Assembly (NCBI RefSeq): GCF_023630205.1
Contig: NZ_JALPRR010000006.1
Location: 102,764-166,763, forward strand
Direction of reading: 5' to 3'
Length of the DNA stretch: 64,000 nucleotides
Origin: Pontibacter ruber
GTDB taxonomy: Bacteria > Bacteroidota > Bacteroidia > Cytophagales > Hymenobacteraceae
Below, one piece after another: positions 43,060 to 52,659 of this stretch (position 1 is the stretch's first letter; every line of letters begins with the position of its first letter). A model generated the notes under the pieces. That model worked only from the letters and a program-made list of their open reading frames with translations. It was not told where the DNA came from and ran no database searches. A program made the translations under genes and the position numbers.

Positions 43060-45374
43060 CAGAACTTAAAATTATAGGTAACAGACGGTATAACCGGGAA
43101 TAACGACACCTGCTTCGCCTGAAAATTCAGGGTTTCCTGGTCCTGCTCGTCTTTTAATTGCTCAAAGTATACAAAGTATGGGTTGCGCCGGTTGTAGGCA
43201 TTGTACACGCTAAACGTCAGGTCGGATTCGCCGTGCTTTGGCCGCATCTTCAGCACTACGCCCAGGTCGAGGCGGTGAAATGGCGCAAGCCGGAAGCTGT
43301 TGCGGTCAGAGTAAATAGGCACGACCGATGGGTTCTCCCCCTCTACATCCTGGAAAGCAAAGCGAGCTACCGGCAGCGAGTAAGCATTACCTGTACCATA
43401 CACAAAGGCTCCCGTCAGGCTCAGCCGTTTGTTTAGCTTGTGCAGCAACACCACACTGATGTCGTGACGGCGGTCGTAGCGGGTCGGAAAGCGGCGGCCT
43501 TCGTTGATATCCGGGAACGTACGGTAAGTCCAGGAAAGCGTATAGCCCACCCAGCCGGTGGTTTTGCCATTGATTTTTTCAAAGTATAGTTCGTTGCCGT
43601 AGCTCTCGCCTTTACCAAACAAAAATTCCTGCTCCAGGTTGTCGTTCACAAACAAGTTGGCGCCGTCACGGAAGTCGATCTGCCGGCGCATCCATTTGTA
43701 GTATACTTCGTTGGTAAGCAGAAAACGCCCCGCGCCAAACAGCTTGCTAATGCCTAAGGCCACTTGCTGCGAGCGTTGCGGGTACACCCCCGGGTTAGAT
43801 GGATACCACACATCCGTAGGGAGGGAGGCCCCTGAATTGGCTACCAGGTGAATGTATTGCATCATGCTGGCAAAGCTGCCTTTCAGGGCCACGCTCTCGC
43901 TGATGTTATACTTGGCAGAGGCCCGTGGCTCCAGCCCAACGTACGTTTTGCCCCCACTGTTGAAGCCGGAAAAGCGTAATCCGTAGTTCAACGACCATCT
44001 GGCATTTATCAGGTAATCGTCTGACACGTAGGTGCCGAATTCTGTGGCTTTATAGTTACTGCCGGCCCCAAGCGAGATGCTGTTGTCTTCGCTGTCGAAG
44101 TTGAGGCGCCCAATGGTAAAATCATGCTTGGAGGCCATCGCTCCGAACTTCAGGCTGTGGCCGCCATCCAGGATCAGGTCGAAATCTGTTTTAAGGCCAA
44201 AGTCTTTGATGTCGGAGGTAAGGCGAAAGGAGAAAACATTGATCTCGTTCTTGATGGTATACTGGTAGCTGGAGGAACTGGCCGTGGTGTTGGCGTACAG
44301 GCGCGGGCTGAACTTGTGGCGCCAGCTAAGTGCCGCTACTTTGTTGCCCCAGTCAAAGCCAAACTTAAAGTCATCGTCCTTGAACCCGAAAAAGTCACGC
44401 CCAAAATAGCCGCTCAGGCTTAACTCATCGTCCTCGCCAAGTTTATAATTCACCTTGCCGTTCAGGTCGTAAAAATAGTAATCCGGGATCGGGTTGTAGT
44501 CTTCGTCACCTTCCTTTAACCGGTTGATCTGCCGCGTGAAGATGTCGGAATACGTACGGCGACCGGATACGATAAATGATGCTTTATCTTTTACGATGGG
44601 CCCGTCAATGGTCAGGCGGGAAGCAATTAAACCGATGCCGCCCGTGGCGCTGATCCGTTCCTGGTTGCCTTCTCTCATCTTAACATCCACCACCGACGAT
44701 AGCCTGCCTCCGAATTCAGCCGGAAAGCCTCCTTTGTATAGCTCTACACTTTCAACTGCATCTGAGTTGAATACGCTGAAGAAACCGAACAAGTGCGAAG
44801 CATTGTATACGATGGCATCATCCAACAGCACCAGGTTTTGGTCAGGGCCACCGCCGCGTACGTACAGTCCGGATGTTCCTTCGCCACCTGACTGGACACC
44901 CGGTTTCAGTTGCAGCGTCTTCAGCAAGTCTACCTCCCCAAAAAGGGCCGGCAGCAATTTAACTTCGCGCGTTGTCAGCTTCTCCACGCTCATCTGGTTC
45001 TGGTTCAGCTTCTGCTCCAGTGTGTTCGTTTCTACTACCACCTCCTTCAGTTGGTTGGCAGCCGCTGTCATCGTGATGGCCACAGTTTGATTCACATTAC
45101 TTACCACCACAGGCCAGGAACTGGTCTGGTACCCAACATAGCTCGCCTGCAGGGTATAACTACCGGGTGGCAGGCTGATACTGTAAAATCCGTTCTCGTT
45201 GGTGATGGTGCCCACGTTCATACTTGGTACGCCTACAGTAGCCCCCACTAAGGGTTCATTGCCTGTTGCCGAACGCACATAGCCGCTGATAGTATAATTG
45301 GACTGGGCCATAACTTTGGAATAAAGGCAAAACAGCAGCAAAAGAAGAGGTAACAGGTAGGCAGGTAGTCGCAT
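43059..45374 (-). CDS. TonB-dependent outer membrane receptor
   Basis: The 771-residue protein has a signal peptide (about 1-23), a carboxypeptidase-like regulatory beta-sandwich (about 27-110, ISGYVRSATGNEPLVGA), a plug domain (about 125-235, LKPGVQSGGEGTSGLYVRGGGPDQN) and a beta-barrel ending in the aromatic signature YNFKF. There is no SusD partner; the DUF4249 gene follows instead. The substrate is unknown; import of a peptide, siderophore or glycan is possible. It is separated from tolC by 193 bases that include a terminator. Confidence 0.93.
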   Translation of the reverse strand: MRLPAYLLPLLLLLFCLYSKVMAQSNYTISGYVRSATGNEPLVGATVGVPSMNVGTITNENGFYSISLPPGSYTLQASYVGYQTSSWPVVVSNVNQTVAITMTAAANQLKEVVVETNTLEQKLNQNQMSVEKLTTREVKLLPALFGEVDLLKTLQLKPGVQSGGEGTSGLYVRGGGPDQNLVLLDDAIVYNASHLFGFFSVFNSDAVESVELYKGGFPAEFGGRLSSVVDVKMREGNQERISATGGIGLIASRLTIDGPIVKDKASFIVSGRRTYSDIFTRQINRLKEGDEDYNPIPDYYFYDLNGKVNYKLGEDDELSLSGYFGRDFFGFKDDDFKFGFDWGNKVAALSWRHKFSPRLYANTTASSSSYQYTIKNEINVFSFRLTSDIKDFGLKTDFDLILDGGHSLKFGAMASKHDFTIGRLNFDSEDNSISLGAGSNYKATEFGTYVSDDYLINARWSLNYGLRFSGFNSGGKTYVGLEPRASAKYNISESVALKGSFASMMQYIHLVANSGASLPTDVWYPSNPGVYPQRSQQVALGISKLFGAGRFLLTNEVYYKWMRRQIDFRDGANLFVNDNLEQEFLFGKGESYGNELYFEKINGKTTGWVGYTLSWTYRTFPDINEGRRFPTRYDRRHDISVVLLHKLNKRLSLTGAFVYGTGNAYSLPVARFAFQDVEGENPSVVPIYSDRNSFRLAPFHRLDLGVVLKMRPKHGESDLTFSVYNAYNRRNPYFVYFEQLKDEQDQETLNFQAKQVSLFPVIPSVTYNFKF

Positions 45375-45516
45375 GGATACAGGCAGTATTTCTAGAGCAA
45401 TGCAAGTTATCTATTATAAAGTATAAACTGAAAGTATAACCCGAAAGGTTGCCTAAGTAACGCCCTCAGGACCTGATTGTTTATAGAGGCCGCATAATTT
45501 TGAGGCTATAAAAGAA

Positions 45517-45543
45517 AAGCCGCACCCAATGGGTCCGGCCTTT
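45517..45543 (-). terminator. Terminator downstream of the TolC gene
   Basis: On the minus strand GCCGGACCCA and TGGGTGCGGC form a stem with one mismatch, followed by a T-run, 25 bases past the stop. Confidence 0.75.
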
Positions 45544-45567
45544 CAGGTATCAGTAATATGAAATGGC

Positions 45568-46923
45568 TTAGCCCTGGTAGAGTTCGAGGATGCGGTGCCG
45601 GAAATAAAACTCGCATTTGCTTTGCAGGAGCTCTATCTGGGCTCTGTTCTTATTGTTAAGTGATTCCATGTAGGAGAAGAAGTCGAGGGTGCCGGATTCA
45701 TACTTGCGTTTGGCTGCCTCAAAGGCTTTTTCGGAATATTCTATACTTGCCTGCACTGTGTTGTAGCGTTCGCGTGCCGATAGTACCTCCTGGTACGCCT
45801 GCTCTATGGTTTGGCGTAGGGTATTTTGCGAAGTTATATAATCGAGCTCGGCTTTGCGCATATCTACTTTGGCCGTTTGTGCATCCAGGTGGCTGGTAAA
45901 GCCATTGAACACCGGTATGCGCAGGCTCAACTGCACGATCTTCTGCCGGTTCTGATCCAGCTGATCGAAGTAGTTAATCTGCTCGAACGTGTTGGTTTCC
46001 TGCTTCAGTTCTTTCACGTTGCTCGAGAAGCGGGATCCCAGAATTCCTTCCACCGACAGGGTAGGAGACAGGCCGCTGCGGGCTACACTCAGGCCATGCC
46101 TGGAAGCCTCCAGGCTGGCTTTTGCAGCTTTCAGTTGTGGCGAATAAGCAACGGCACGTTCCATTACGGATTCCAGTGGCAGTAGCTCTGAGTTGATGTC
46201 AACGGGAGCAGTTGGTACCTGCAACTGGTAGGCTGTTTCGGCGCCGGCGTTGATTTCCTGCACCAGGGCCAGCATGGAGCGGCGGTAGCTGTTTTCGTTT
46301 GTGATGAGGTTGAGCTTTTCGGTGGCCAGCTGCGATTTGATCTGGTACACATCGGCTTCTGTGCGAACCCCGGCCCGTTCCAGTTTCTCTATCTTTTCCA
46401 GTTGCGATTGCAGGAGCGTGATCCGGTCTCTGGTGATGGTGGCGTTCTCCCGGTCAAGTATAGCCTGCAGGAAATAGCCCGTTACATTGGCTTCCAGGTC
46501 AATCTCGGCCTGTGCCTGCTGGTACTTTCCGGCCTCCGCATATTTGTCTGCCTGCTTTAATTCAAAGTACCGTGTAAAACCATCGAACAGCACCAGTTGC
46601 CCGACCATATAGGGGTTGGAGGTGGTGGTATTACCCCGTTTCACTTCCCCCGACACGTTATCGAAGGTCAGACCGTTCACGCGGCTGGCGTCGGCCTGGG
46701 CTGAAACGGTTGGCAAGTAGGCAAACTGGCTCCGGCGCAGGTTGATGTTGGACTTGGTGGCATTGTGCTGCGCCTGGCGCAGGGCTACGTTGTGCTGCCG
46801 TGCCAGTTCCAGGCTTTGCTCCAGTGTGAGTGCCTGTTGCGCCTGCACTTCCACGATCAGAAAAGCGCAAAAGAGTAGCCCTCCCAGCTTTTTGAGCAGG
46901 GCTCCGGTTGTAACATTTTTCAT
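45568..46923 (-). CDS. TolC family outer membrane efflux protein
   Basis: The 451-residue protein has a signal peptide (about 1-28) and two OEP repeats made of long helices (LEQSLELARQHNVALRQA and the second around 240-445), which form the trans-periplasmic tunnel of TolC. It is on the same strand as the adaptor, ATPase and permease genes at 49-54 kb and could be the outer membrane partner, although the M61 gene and its array stand between. Family is clear; the partner is inferred. Confidence 0.92.
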   Translation of the reverse strand: MKNVTTGALLKKLGGLLFCAFLIVEVQAQQALTLEQSLELARQHNVALRQAQHNATKSNINLRRSQFAYLPTVSAQADASRVNGLTFDNVSGEVKRGNTTTSNPYMVGQLVLFDGFTRYFELKQADKYAEAGKYQQAQAEIDLEANVTGYFLQAILDRENATITRDRITLLQSQLEKIEKLERAGVRTEADVYQIKSQLATEKLNLITNENSYRRSMLALVQEINAGAETAYQLQVPTAPVDINSELLPLESVMERAVAYSPQLKAAKASLEASRHGLSVARSGLSPTLSVEGILGSRFSSNVKELKQETNTFEQINYFDQLDQNRQKIVQLSLRIPVFNGFTSHLDAQTAKVDMRKAELDYITSQNTLRQTIEQAYQEVLSARERYNTVQASIEYSEKAFEAAKRKYESGTLDFFSYMESLNNKNRAQIELLQSKCEFYFRHRILELYQG

Positions 46924-47026
46924 AGGTTTATTTTATACTAGTGGCGTTTTGCAGGAAACAGTGATCAGTAAACAGTTACCAATAAGCAGTTATAAGTCAG
47001 ACGTAAGCAGCTTAATTGCATTTTAA

Positions 47027-47070
47027 CTCTCTACCTCTCTACCTCTTTAACTTTCTACCTTTCTACCTCC
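47027..47070 (-). repeat. GTTAGARA octamer array inside a gene end
   Basis: Inverted octamers (CTCTCTAC twice, CTCTTTAA, CTTTCTAC twice) run to the M61 gene. Read on the coding strand the array encodes the last residues (EVER) and supplies the TAG stop codon. Confidence 0.7.
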
Positions 47071-48950
47071 CCGCTTGTGTTTCCTTCGTTCAGCCATACA
47101 GAGCGTAGTTGCAGCTGTTGCGGGGTAGCGTTTGTGTCGGGTTCCAGCACGTGCAGCACTTCGCGTTCAACGGCTGTAACGCGGCCTTTCAGTTTTTTCT
47201 TCTGCAGCTTTCCTTTGCTGTCTTTGCGGCCAACCATAAATTCGATCCTGCTTCCGGGTTTTGCCTGCTGCAGGTCTTCCCCGATAATCTCACGCACATT
47301 CAAGGGTGTAATTTCTTTGCCGTTCATCGCCAGAAGCTGATCGCCGGCCTTGAAGCCCATTTTCTTTCCGAACGCATCCATCTCTTCGTCTTCTGCCACC
47401 GTGATCTTGTCGGCCTCTCTGTCGTAACCGGGTATAAAGCCCCCGTAAGAGTTCACCAGTTGCTTGGACACCGGCTCGTAGCGAATGCCCACCGTGCGGA
47501 ATGTTTGCTGCAGGGGCAGCGGCTCCGGGCCTTCCACATACTTTGCAAAGAATTCCCGTATCTGCGGAAAGGTCAGCTCCGTGATCTTGTCGAACAGCTC
47601 GTCATCCTTGAAAGGCTTGTCTTTGCCGTAGGTTTTGGCCAGGTCCTGCATCAGGTTGCGCAGGCTATACTTTCCTCCCGACAGTTCCAGTAATCTTATA
47701 TCCAGCGACATGCCGATCAGGGCGCCTTTCTGGTATACATTGGGGTATTCTTCTTCGTACTCGTCCAAGCAGTTGCGGCTCAGTTCGGTAAAAGGCAGCG
47801 TGTCGTTGTAGTAGGCCTTTGAAGTGATGATGTAGTCGCGCAGTTTTTCTAGGTATTCTTCCTGCGGGTAGAGCTTTTCATAAGCCTGCACATGCGTGGC
47901 AAAGTATTCGGTTACGCCTTCGTACAGCCACAGGTGCTTCGACATTTTTGGCTCGATGTAATCGAAGTTGTGGATCTCTTCCGAATGGATGGCAAGCGGC
48001 GTCACCACATGGAAAAACTCATGGGCTGCCACATCCCGGATGGTGCTGCTGAATTGCTGCTCCGGCATCTCCGGCAGAAAATATACCGATGAATAGGAAT
48101 GCTCCAGTGCCCCGTAAGATCCGGAAATGCCCGGCCGCTCCGGCACATAGATCAGGAAAGCATACTTGTCTACCGGCAGGGTACCGCCGAGGTAACTGCG
48201 TTGCGCCTCCAGGATATCCTTCACGTTGCCGGCAACAGGCTTGGACGTTACGCGGCCGCTGGGCGAGTAAACCGATACCAGCACTTCGGTGTTGCCGAGG
48301 TTAAGTACGGTTGTGTCGGGCTTGTTATACATCAGCGGCGAATCGGCCAGCTCCATGTAGGTGGGCACTACGTAGGTATCAGAAGTAGCCGTCGACGATA
48401 CCGCCTTCAGCGGGGTGGAGCCGTAGAAGCTTTCCGGCCTGGTGATGTTCAGCTCGTACGGCACCTGCTTCATGTTATCGAAATAACCGATAAAGCCAAA
48501 GGTGTTGAGCAGGAAGTTCCTGTTCTCTTCGATGTTGGTGCCGCCCGGCTCAAAAATGGCATTGTCTCTTTTTGCCGCGTCAAAGGTGTCGTTGGTCCAG
48601 TAGGTGATCTTGTGCAGCGCGGTGGCGTTGCGTATGCGCCAGCGGTTCTCGTCTACCTGCTCTACCTGCAGTGGCCGGCCTTTGGCATCGTAGGCTTTAA
48701 AATCAGTCAGGAACCTGCCAAAATCGGAAACCGAATATGTGCCCGGCACAATTTTGGGCATGTTGTAAACGATGTCGTTTTGCTTGATGGGCGGTGCCAG
48801 CAGCGTAACCTGCACCATATCATCTTTTACCTGGGTAAGGTTAATGGTAAAGACATACTTATCTGCTGCGCGGGATTGTTCGGTTGCCCGTGCGGCAATG
48901 CTCAGGTTAATTCCCAGGACAAGTAGTAATATGGTTCTTTTTAGCGTCAT
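47055..48950 (-). CDS. M61 family peptidase with PDZ domain
   Basis: The 631-residue protein has a signal peptide (about 1-22), an N-terminal beta domain, a catalytic M61 domain with HEFFH (His310, Glu311, His314) and the third ligand in LWLYEGVTEYFA, and a C-terminal PDZ region (about 530-600). M61 members (glycyl aminopeptidase) remove N-terminal glycine or alanine. It is periplasmic or exported. Its last codons are formed by an octamer repeat array, so its C-terminus may have been altered by that array. A small secreted protein gene lies 23 bases upstream. Confidence 0.92.
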   Translation of the reverse strand: MTLKRTILLLVLGINLSIAARATEQSRAADKYVFTINLTQVKDDMVQVTLLAPPIKQNDIVYNMPKIVPGTYSVSDFGRFLTDFKAYDAKGRPLQVEQVDENRWRIRNATALHKITYWTNDTFDAAKRDNAIFEPGGTNIEENRNFLLNTFGFIGYFDNMKQVPYELNITRPESFYGSTPLKAVSSTATSDTYVVPTYMELADSPLMYNKPDTTVLNLGNTEVLVSVYSPSGRVTSKPVAGNVKDILEAQRSYLGGTLPVDKYAFLIYVPERPGISGSYGALEHSYSSVYFLPEMPEQQFSSTIRDVAAHEFFHVVTPLAIHSEEIHNFDYIEPKMSKHLWLYEGVTEYFATHVQAYEKLYPQEEYLEKLRDYIITSKAYYNDTLPFTELSRNCLDEYEEEYPNVYQKGALIGMSLDIRLLELSGGKYSLRNLMQDLAKTYGKDKPFKDDELFDKITELTFPQIREFFAKYVEGPEPLPLQQTFRTVGIRYEPVSKQLVNSYGGFIPGYDREADKITVAEDEEMDAFGKKMGFKAGDQLLAMNGKEITPLNVREIIGEDLQQAKPGSRIEFMVGRKDSKGKLQKKKLKGRVTAVEREVLHVLEPDTNATPQQLQLRSVWLNEGNTSGEVER

Positions 48951-48973
48951 GATCAGGTTCTGTGGCTGGTTAA

Positions 48974-49285
48974 CTATAGCTTAGCTAACGAGCAGGCCTT
49001 GTGTAAGGGTTTGGTCACTGCCAGCTTTATGTCATTCAAAATGCGGCAGCAGTCGGAGTTATCTGTTTCCTGATTGTTGTCCGTTTGCCGTAGCCCTTCC
49101 TGCTGAATGCCGATATTTCCCGAGATGATACGTGCAATGCGCCTCTCTTGCGTGGTTAACTGTTCGGGTGCAAGTTCTACACCCGTAGACTGCAGGAAAG
49201 CAGCCATTAAGCCCGGCGTATAATCAGCCACACTTATTATCCAGGTAAAAAATGAGGTAAGCAAGAGAGCAGAGATACTTTTCAT
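48974..49285 (-). CDS. Small secreted protein of unknown function
   Basis: The 103-residue product has an N-terminal hydrophobic segment (about 4-20) that fits a signal peptide, a polar middle and three Cys (residues about 79, 80 and 97). I recognise no domain. The 23-base gap to the M61 gene suggests co-transcription. It could be a partner or substrate of that peptidase, which is a guess from context only. Confidence 0.55.
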   Translation of the reverse strand: MKSISALLLTSFFTWIISVADYTPGLMAAFLQSTGVELAPEQLTTQERRIARIISGNIGIQQEGLRQTDNNQETDNSDCCRILNDIKLAVTKPLHKACSLAKL

Positions 49286-49333
49286 AGTTTTAGTTTATGG
49301 TGTTGGTCACCGGAAAGATGATGTTTGTGGCCG

Positions 49334-49376
49334 AAAGGTTGCTTCAGCGGGAAACCTTTTGTTTAACCCGCCGAAG
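49334..49376 (-). other. Alternative hairpins after the ABC permease gene
   Basis: Two stems compete: AAAGGTT (49334-49340) with AACCTTT (49353-49359), and CTTCAGCGGG (49342-49351) with CCCGCCGAAG (49367-49376). Their parts interlock, so only one can form. This might be an attenuator or simply a weak terminator. Confidence 0.35.
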
Positions 49377-49418
49377 TTTCACCTCACTCAACACAAACAA
49401 TTTGTTTTTCCGGATACA

Positions 49419-51818
49419 TTACTGCGTCCGTATGGCTTTAACAGGATCCAAGCTAGCCGCTTTCACAGCCTGGAAGCTCACCGTAACAAGTGCGATCAGC
49501 AATGCGGCAAAACCAGCCAGGGCAAAGGTCCACCAGTTCAGTTCTGTTCTGTAAGCAAAATCCTGCAGCCATTTGTCCATGCCATACCATGCGATCGGGC
49601 TTGCCAGCACAATAGCAATCAGCACCAGCACCGCAAAATCCTTGGAAAGCAGCACCACAATGTCGCTTGTAGAAGAACCCAGCACCTTGCGGATGCCGAT
49701 CTCTTTGGTGCGCTGCTCGGCCGTGAACGATGCCAAGCCAAATAAGCCAAGGCAGGCGATAAGTATGGTGAGCCCGGCAAAGTAGCCGAACACGGTCAGC
49801 ATTTTGGCCTCGGCGCGGTATTGCTTGTCGAAGTGCTCGTCCATGAAGAAATACTCCATCGGGTGCTTCGGATCAAATGCCTGCCACTGGTTTTCGACAA
49901 AACGAACCGTAGAAGCCATGTTCTCCGGTTTTAAGCGCACCAGCACGTATCCGGCAGACTGCGGGCGCAACTTCAGCACCAGGGGCTCTACTTTGGTATG
50001 CAGCGACTGCACATGGAAATCCTTCACTACCCCGATCACCTGCAGGTCACGATCATTGTACTCGATGCGCTTGCCAATCGGGTTGTCCCAGCCCATCCAG
50101 CGGGCCGCTGCCTCGTTCACGATTACTCCTTCTGTCTCATCGGTTTTCATGCGGCGGTCGTAGTTGCGGCCTTCTTTCAGTTCTATGCCCATCACATCCA
50201 GAAAGTCGTAATCCACAGACATGATCTGGAACGTACGCTCAGCCATTTTTCCATCCAGCTCGGCCAGCATCATGTGCTTGGATAATTCTTCCGCCGGAAT
50301 GTCATTTGCGTTGGAAACTTTCTCGATGAGCGGGTTGCTTAGAAGTTGCTGCCTTAAGCTCGGCAGTTGTTTTACCAGCGTAGAGTCTCCGCCCGGAACA
50401 TCGATCACCATGATCTGCTCTTTGTTGAAGCCCAGGTTGCGGTTTCGCAGGAAATGCATTTGGGTGAACACAACGATCGTGCTGATGATCATGATGAGCG
50501 AAATGGTGAATTGAACCACCACCAATACCCTTCGCAGCGAAGCGCTGCCGCCTTTCGGTGCCTGGTCCGATTTGAGTACATCGGCCGGTTTAAAATTGGA
50601 AAGGAAGAAAGCTGGGTAACTGCCGGCTACCACCCCTACAAACACCACAATGGCCAGCACAATGAGCAGGAACTCCGGCTGCAGCACAAAGTTTGAGTCG
50701 AAGTTTTTACCGGTTAAGGAGTTGAAAGCCGGGATCAGCGTCTGTACCAGCGCCAACGCCAGGACCACGGCAATCAGGGTGATGAGCAGCGACTCGCCGA
50801 TGAACTGACCGATGATCTGGCTACGGAAGGCACCTACTACTTTGCGCAATCCAACCTCTTTGGCGCGCTTGGCCGAGCGGGCGGTGGCCAGGTTCATGTA
50901 ATTGATGCAGGCAATGAGCAGCAGGAAAACAGCCACTGCTCCGAAAATATACACATAAGAAATGTTGCCGGGCGCTGTCATGTCGGCGCCGTATACCGTG
51001 TCGAAGTGGATGGAGCGGAGCGGCTGCAGTACAAAGCGCATGCTGGCATCTGATTCATGCTCTTTTATCCACGGGATAACGTGGCGTTGGGCGAAAGCAT
51101 CCATTTTCTCCTGGAAAACCGGGATCTGTTCCGGGCTCTGCAGCAGCACGTAGGTATAGCGACCCATGGCAAACCACTGGTTTGTTCGCTCTTCTTCGTC
51201 CAGGGTGGCATCGTGCGTGCTCCTGGACAGGAAAGCTCTTGCCCGGATGTGGGAGTGGCCCGGGTCGCGGTAAACCCCCGTTACCTTGTAAGAGTGGCGG
51301 CTGAATTTGAGTACTTCTCCTATGGCCTGTGCAGGATCGTCGAAATAGCGGGCTGCCATCTCCTCGCTCAGCACAATTGTTTGCGGCTCGTCCAGAGCGG
51401 TGTTTGGGTCGCCAACCACAAACGGGTAATCAAAAACATGGAAAAAGGAGCTGTCTGCAAAAACCAGTTGGTCTTCGTTAAAGCTCTTGTCTTTGTACCA
51501 GACGGTTTGCTTGCGCTCCTGCACAAGCTGCGTTACATGCTCGATATCCGGAAAATCGCGGCGCAGGGCCGGCTCCAGGGCCGCCGGCGACAAGGAAAAT
51601 TTGTTAGCTTCCTGGCTCGCCAGCTTTATCTCTCCGGCCACCCGCACAATCCTGTCTGCATTGGTAAAGTGGCTTTCGTAGCTCAGCTCATCTTTTACAT
51701 ACAGGAAAATAAGGATACAGGAAGCCACGCCGATAGCCAGCCCGGCTATGTTGATAGCAGAGTATACCCTGTTGCGGACAAGATTGCGCAGGGCAATCTT
51801 AAAGTAGTTCTGCAGCAT
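49419..51818 (-). CDS. ABC transporter permease (double FtsX/MacB type)
   Basis: The roughly 800-residue inner membrane protein has the opening LQNYFKIALRNLVRNRVYSAINIAGLAIG with the first TM near 18-40, two large MacB-type periplasmic domains, and two FtsX permease domains (TM clusters near 280-430 and 665-795). Such duplicated permeases with a separate ATPase are common in Bacteroidota and drive mechanotransmission across the periplasm rather than substrate passage through the inner membrane. I chose the second ATG (51818); another lies four codons upstream. The ATPase gene overlaps its start. Confidence 0.92.
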   Translation of the reverse strand: MLQNYFKIALRNLVRNRVYSAINIAGLAIGVASCILIFLYVKDELSYESHFTNADRIVRVAGEIKLASQEANKFSLSPAALEPALRRDFPDIEHVTQLVQERKQTVWYKDKSFNEDQLVFADSSFFHVFDYPFVVGDPNTALDEPQTIVLSEEMAARYFDDPAQAIGEVLKFSRHSYKVTGVYRDPGHSHIRARAFLSRSTHDATLDEEERTNQWFAMGRYTYVLLQSPEQIPVFQEKMDAFAQRHVIPWIKEHESDASMRFVLQPLRSIHFDTVYGADMTAPGNISYVYIFGAVAVFLLLIACINYMNLATARSAKRAKEVGLRKVVGAFRSQIIGQFIGESLLITLIAVVLALALVQTLIPAFNSLTGKNFDSNFVLQPEFLLIVLAIVVFVGVVAGSYPAFFLSNFKPADVLKSDQAPKGGSASLRRVLVVVQFTISLIMIISTIVVFTQMHFLRNRNLGFNKEQIMVIDVPGGDSTLVKQLPSLRQQLLSNPLIEKVSNANDIPAEELSKHMMLAELDGKMAERTFQIMSVDYDFLDVMGIELKEGRNYDRRMKTDETEGVIVNEAAARWMGWDNPIGKRIEYNDRDLQVIGVVKDFHVQSLHTKVEPLVLKLRPQSAGYVLVRLKPENMASTVRFVENQWQAFDPKHPMEYFFMDEHFDKQYRAEAKMLTVFGYFAGLTILIACLGLFGLASFTAEQRTKEIGIRKVLGSSTSDIVVLLSKDFAVLVLIAIVLASPIAWYGMDKWLQDFAYRTELNWWTFALAGFAALLIALVTVSFQAVKAASLDPVKAIRTQ

Positions 51819-52518
51819 GTTTGCGGGCATTTATACTTTCGGTCACGATCTGGCCATCGAACAGGTTGACGATGCGGTGTGCGTACTCGGCATCGGAAGG
51901 GGAGTGTGTTACCATTACCACGGTCGTGCCCTGTTCATTCAGTTCGGAGAGCAGCGCCATTACCTCGCGGCCGTGCACCGAGTCGAGGTTACCGGTAGGT
52001 TCGTCGGCAAGTATAAGGCTGGGGTTAGATACTGTGGCACGGGCTATGGCCACACGCTGCTGCTGACCACCCGACAGCTGCTGCGGGAAATGGCTGCGGC
52101 GGTGAGCGATGCCCATACGCTCCATCGCTTCTTCTACACGGCGCTGCGCTTCGGCACGCGGCACACCCAGGTAAGCCAGCGGCAGACCAATGTTCTCTTC
52201 CACGGTCAGCTCGTCAATCAGGTTGAAGCTCTGGAACACGAAGCCCAGGTTCTGCTTGCGCAGCTTGGCACGCTGGCGCTCGGAAGCTCGGCTGATGTCC
52301 TGGCCCAGGAAAGTGAGCGTGCCCCCGGAAGGAGAATCAAGCAGGCCAAGGATGTTGAGCAGTGTGGATTTGCCGCAACCAGATGGACCCATTACCGCCA
52401 CAAACTCGCCTTTGGCTATGCGCAGGTCCACGCCTGCCAGGGCAGTTGTTTCCACGGTGTCGGTTACATACTTTTTCTCTAACTGCTTTGCTTCTATGAT
52501 GTTGGCTACCTTGTTCAT
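51799..52518 (-). CDS. ABC transporter ATP-binding protein (LolD/MacB type)
   Basis: The 239-residue ATPase has Walker A GPSGCGKST (about 44-52), the signature LSGGQQQRVAIARA, Walker B LILADEPTGNLDS and the H-loop (VTHSP). It powers the FtsX permease encoded next, whose start codon lies within its 3' end (20-32 base overlap), so translation is coupled. The adaptor gene lies 141 bases upstream. Confidence 0.94.
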   Translation of the reverse strand: MNKVANIIEAKQLEKKYVTDTVETTALAGVDLRIAKGEFVAVMGPSGCGKSTLLNILGLLDSPSGGTLTFLGQDISRASERQRAKLRKQNLGFVFQSFNLIDELTVEENIGLPLAYLGVPRAEAQRRVEEAMERMGIAHRRSHFPQQLSGGQQQRVAIARATVSNPSLILADEPTGNLDSVHGREVMALLSELNEQGTTVVMVTHSPSDAEYAHRIVNLFDGQIVTESINARKHAAELL

Positions 52519-52659
52519 GGGTTTGATAGTTGATGTTATACGTTTCGTTTTTCTTCGTTTTATTTTGTACTAATGGGTTTTTAATTGCTGATTGTTAATT
52601 GTTGATCGTTGTTTTCTCAATCATATAAGGAAAAACAATTAGCAGTAAGCAATCAACAA

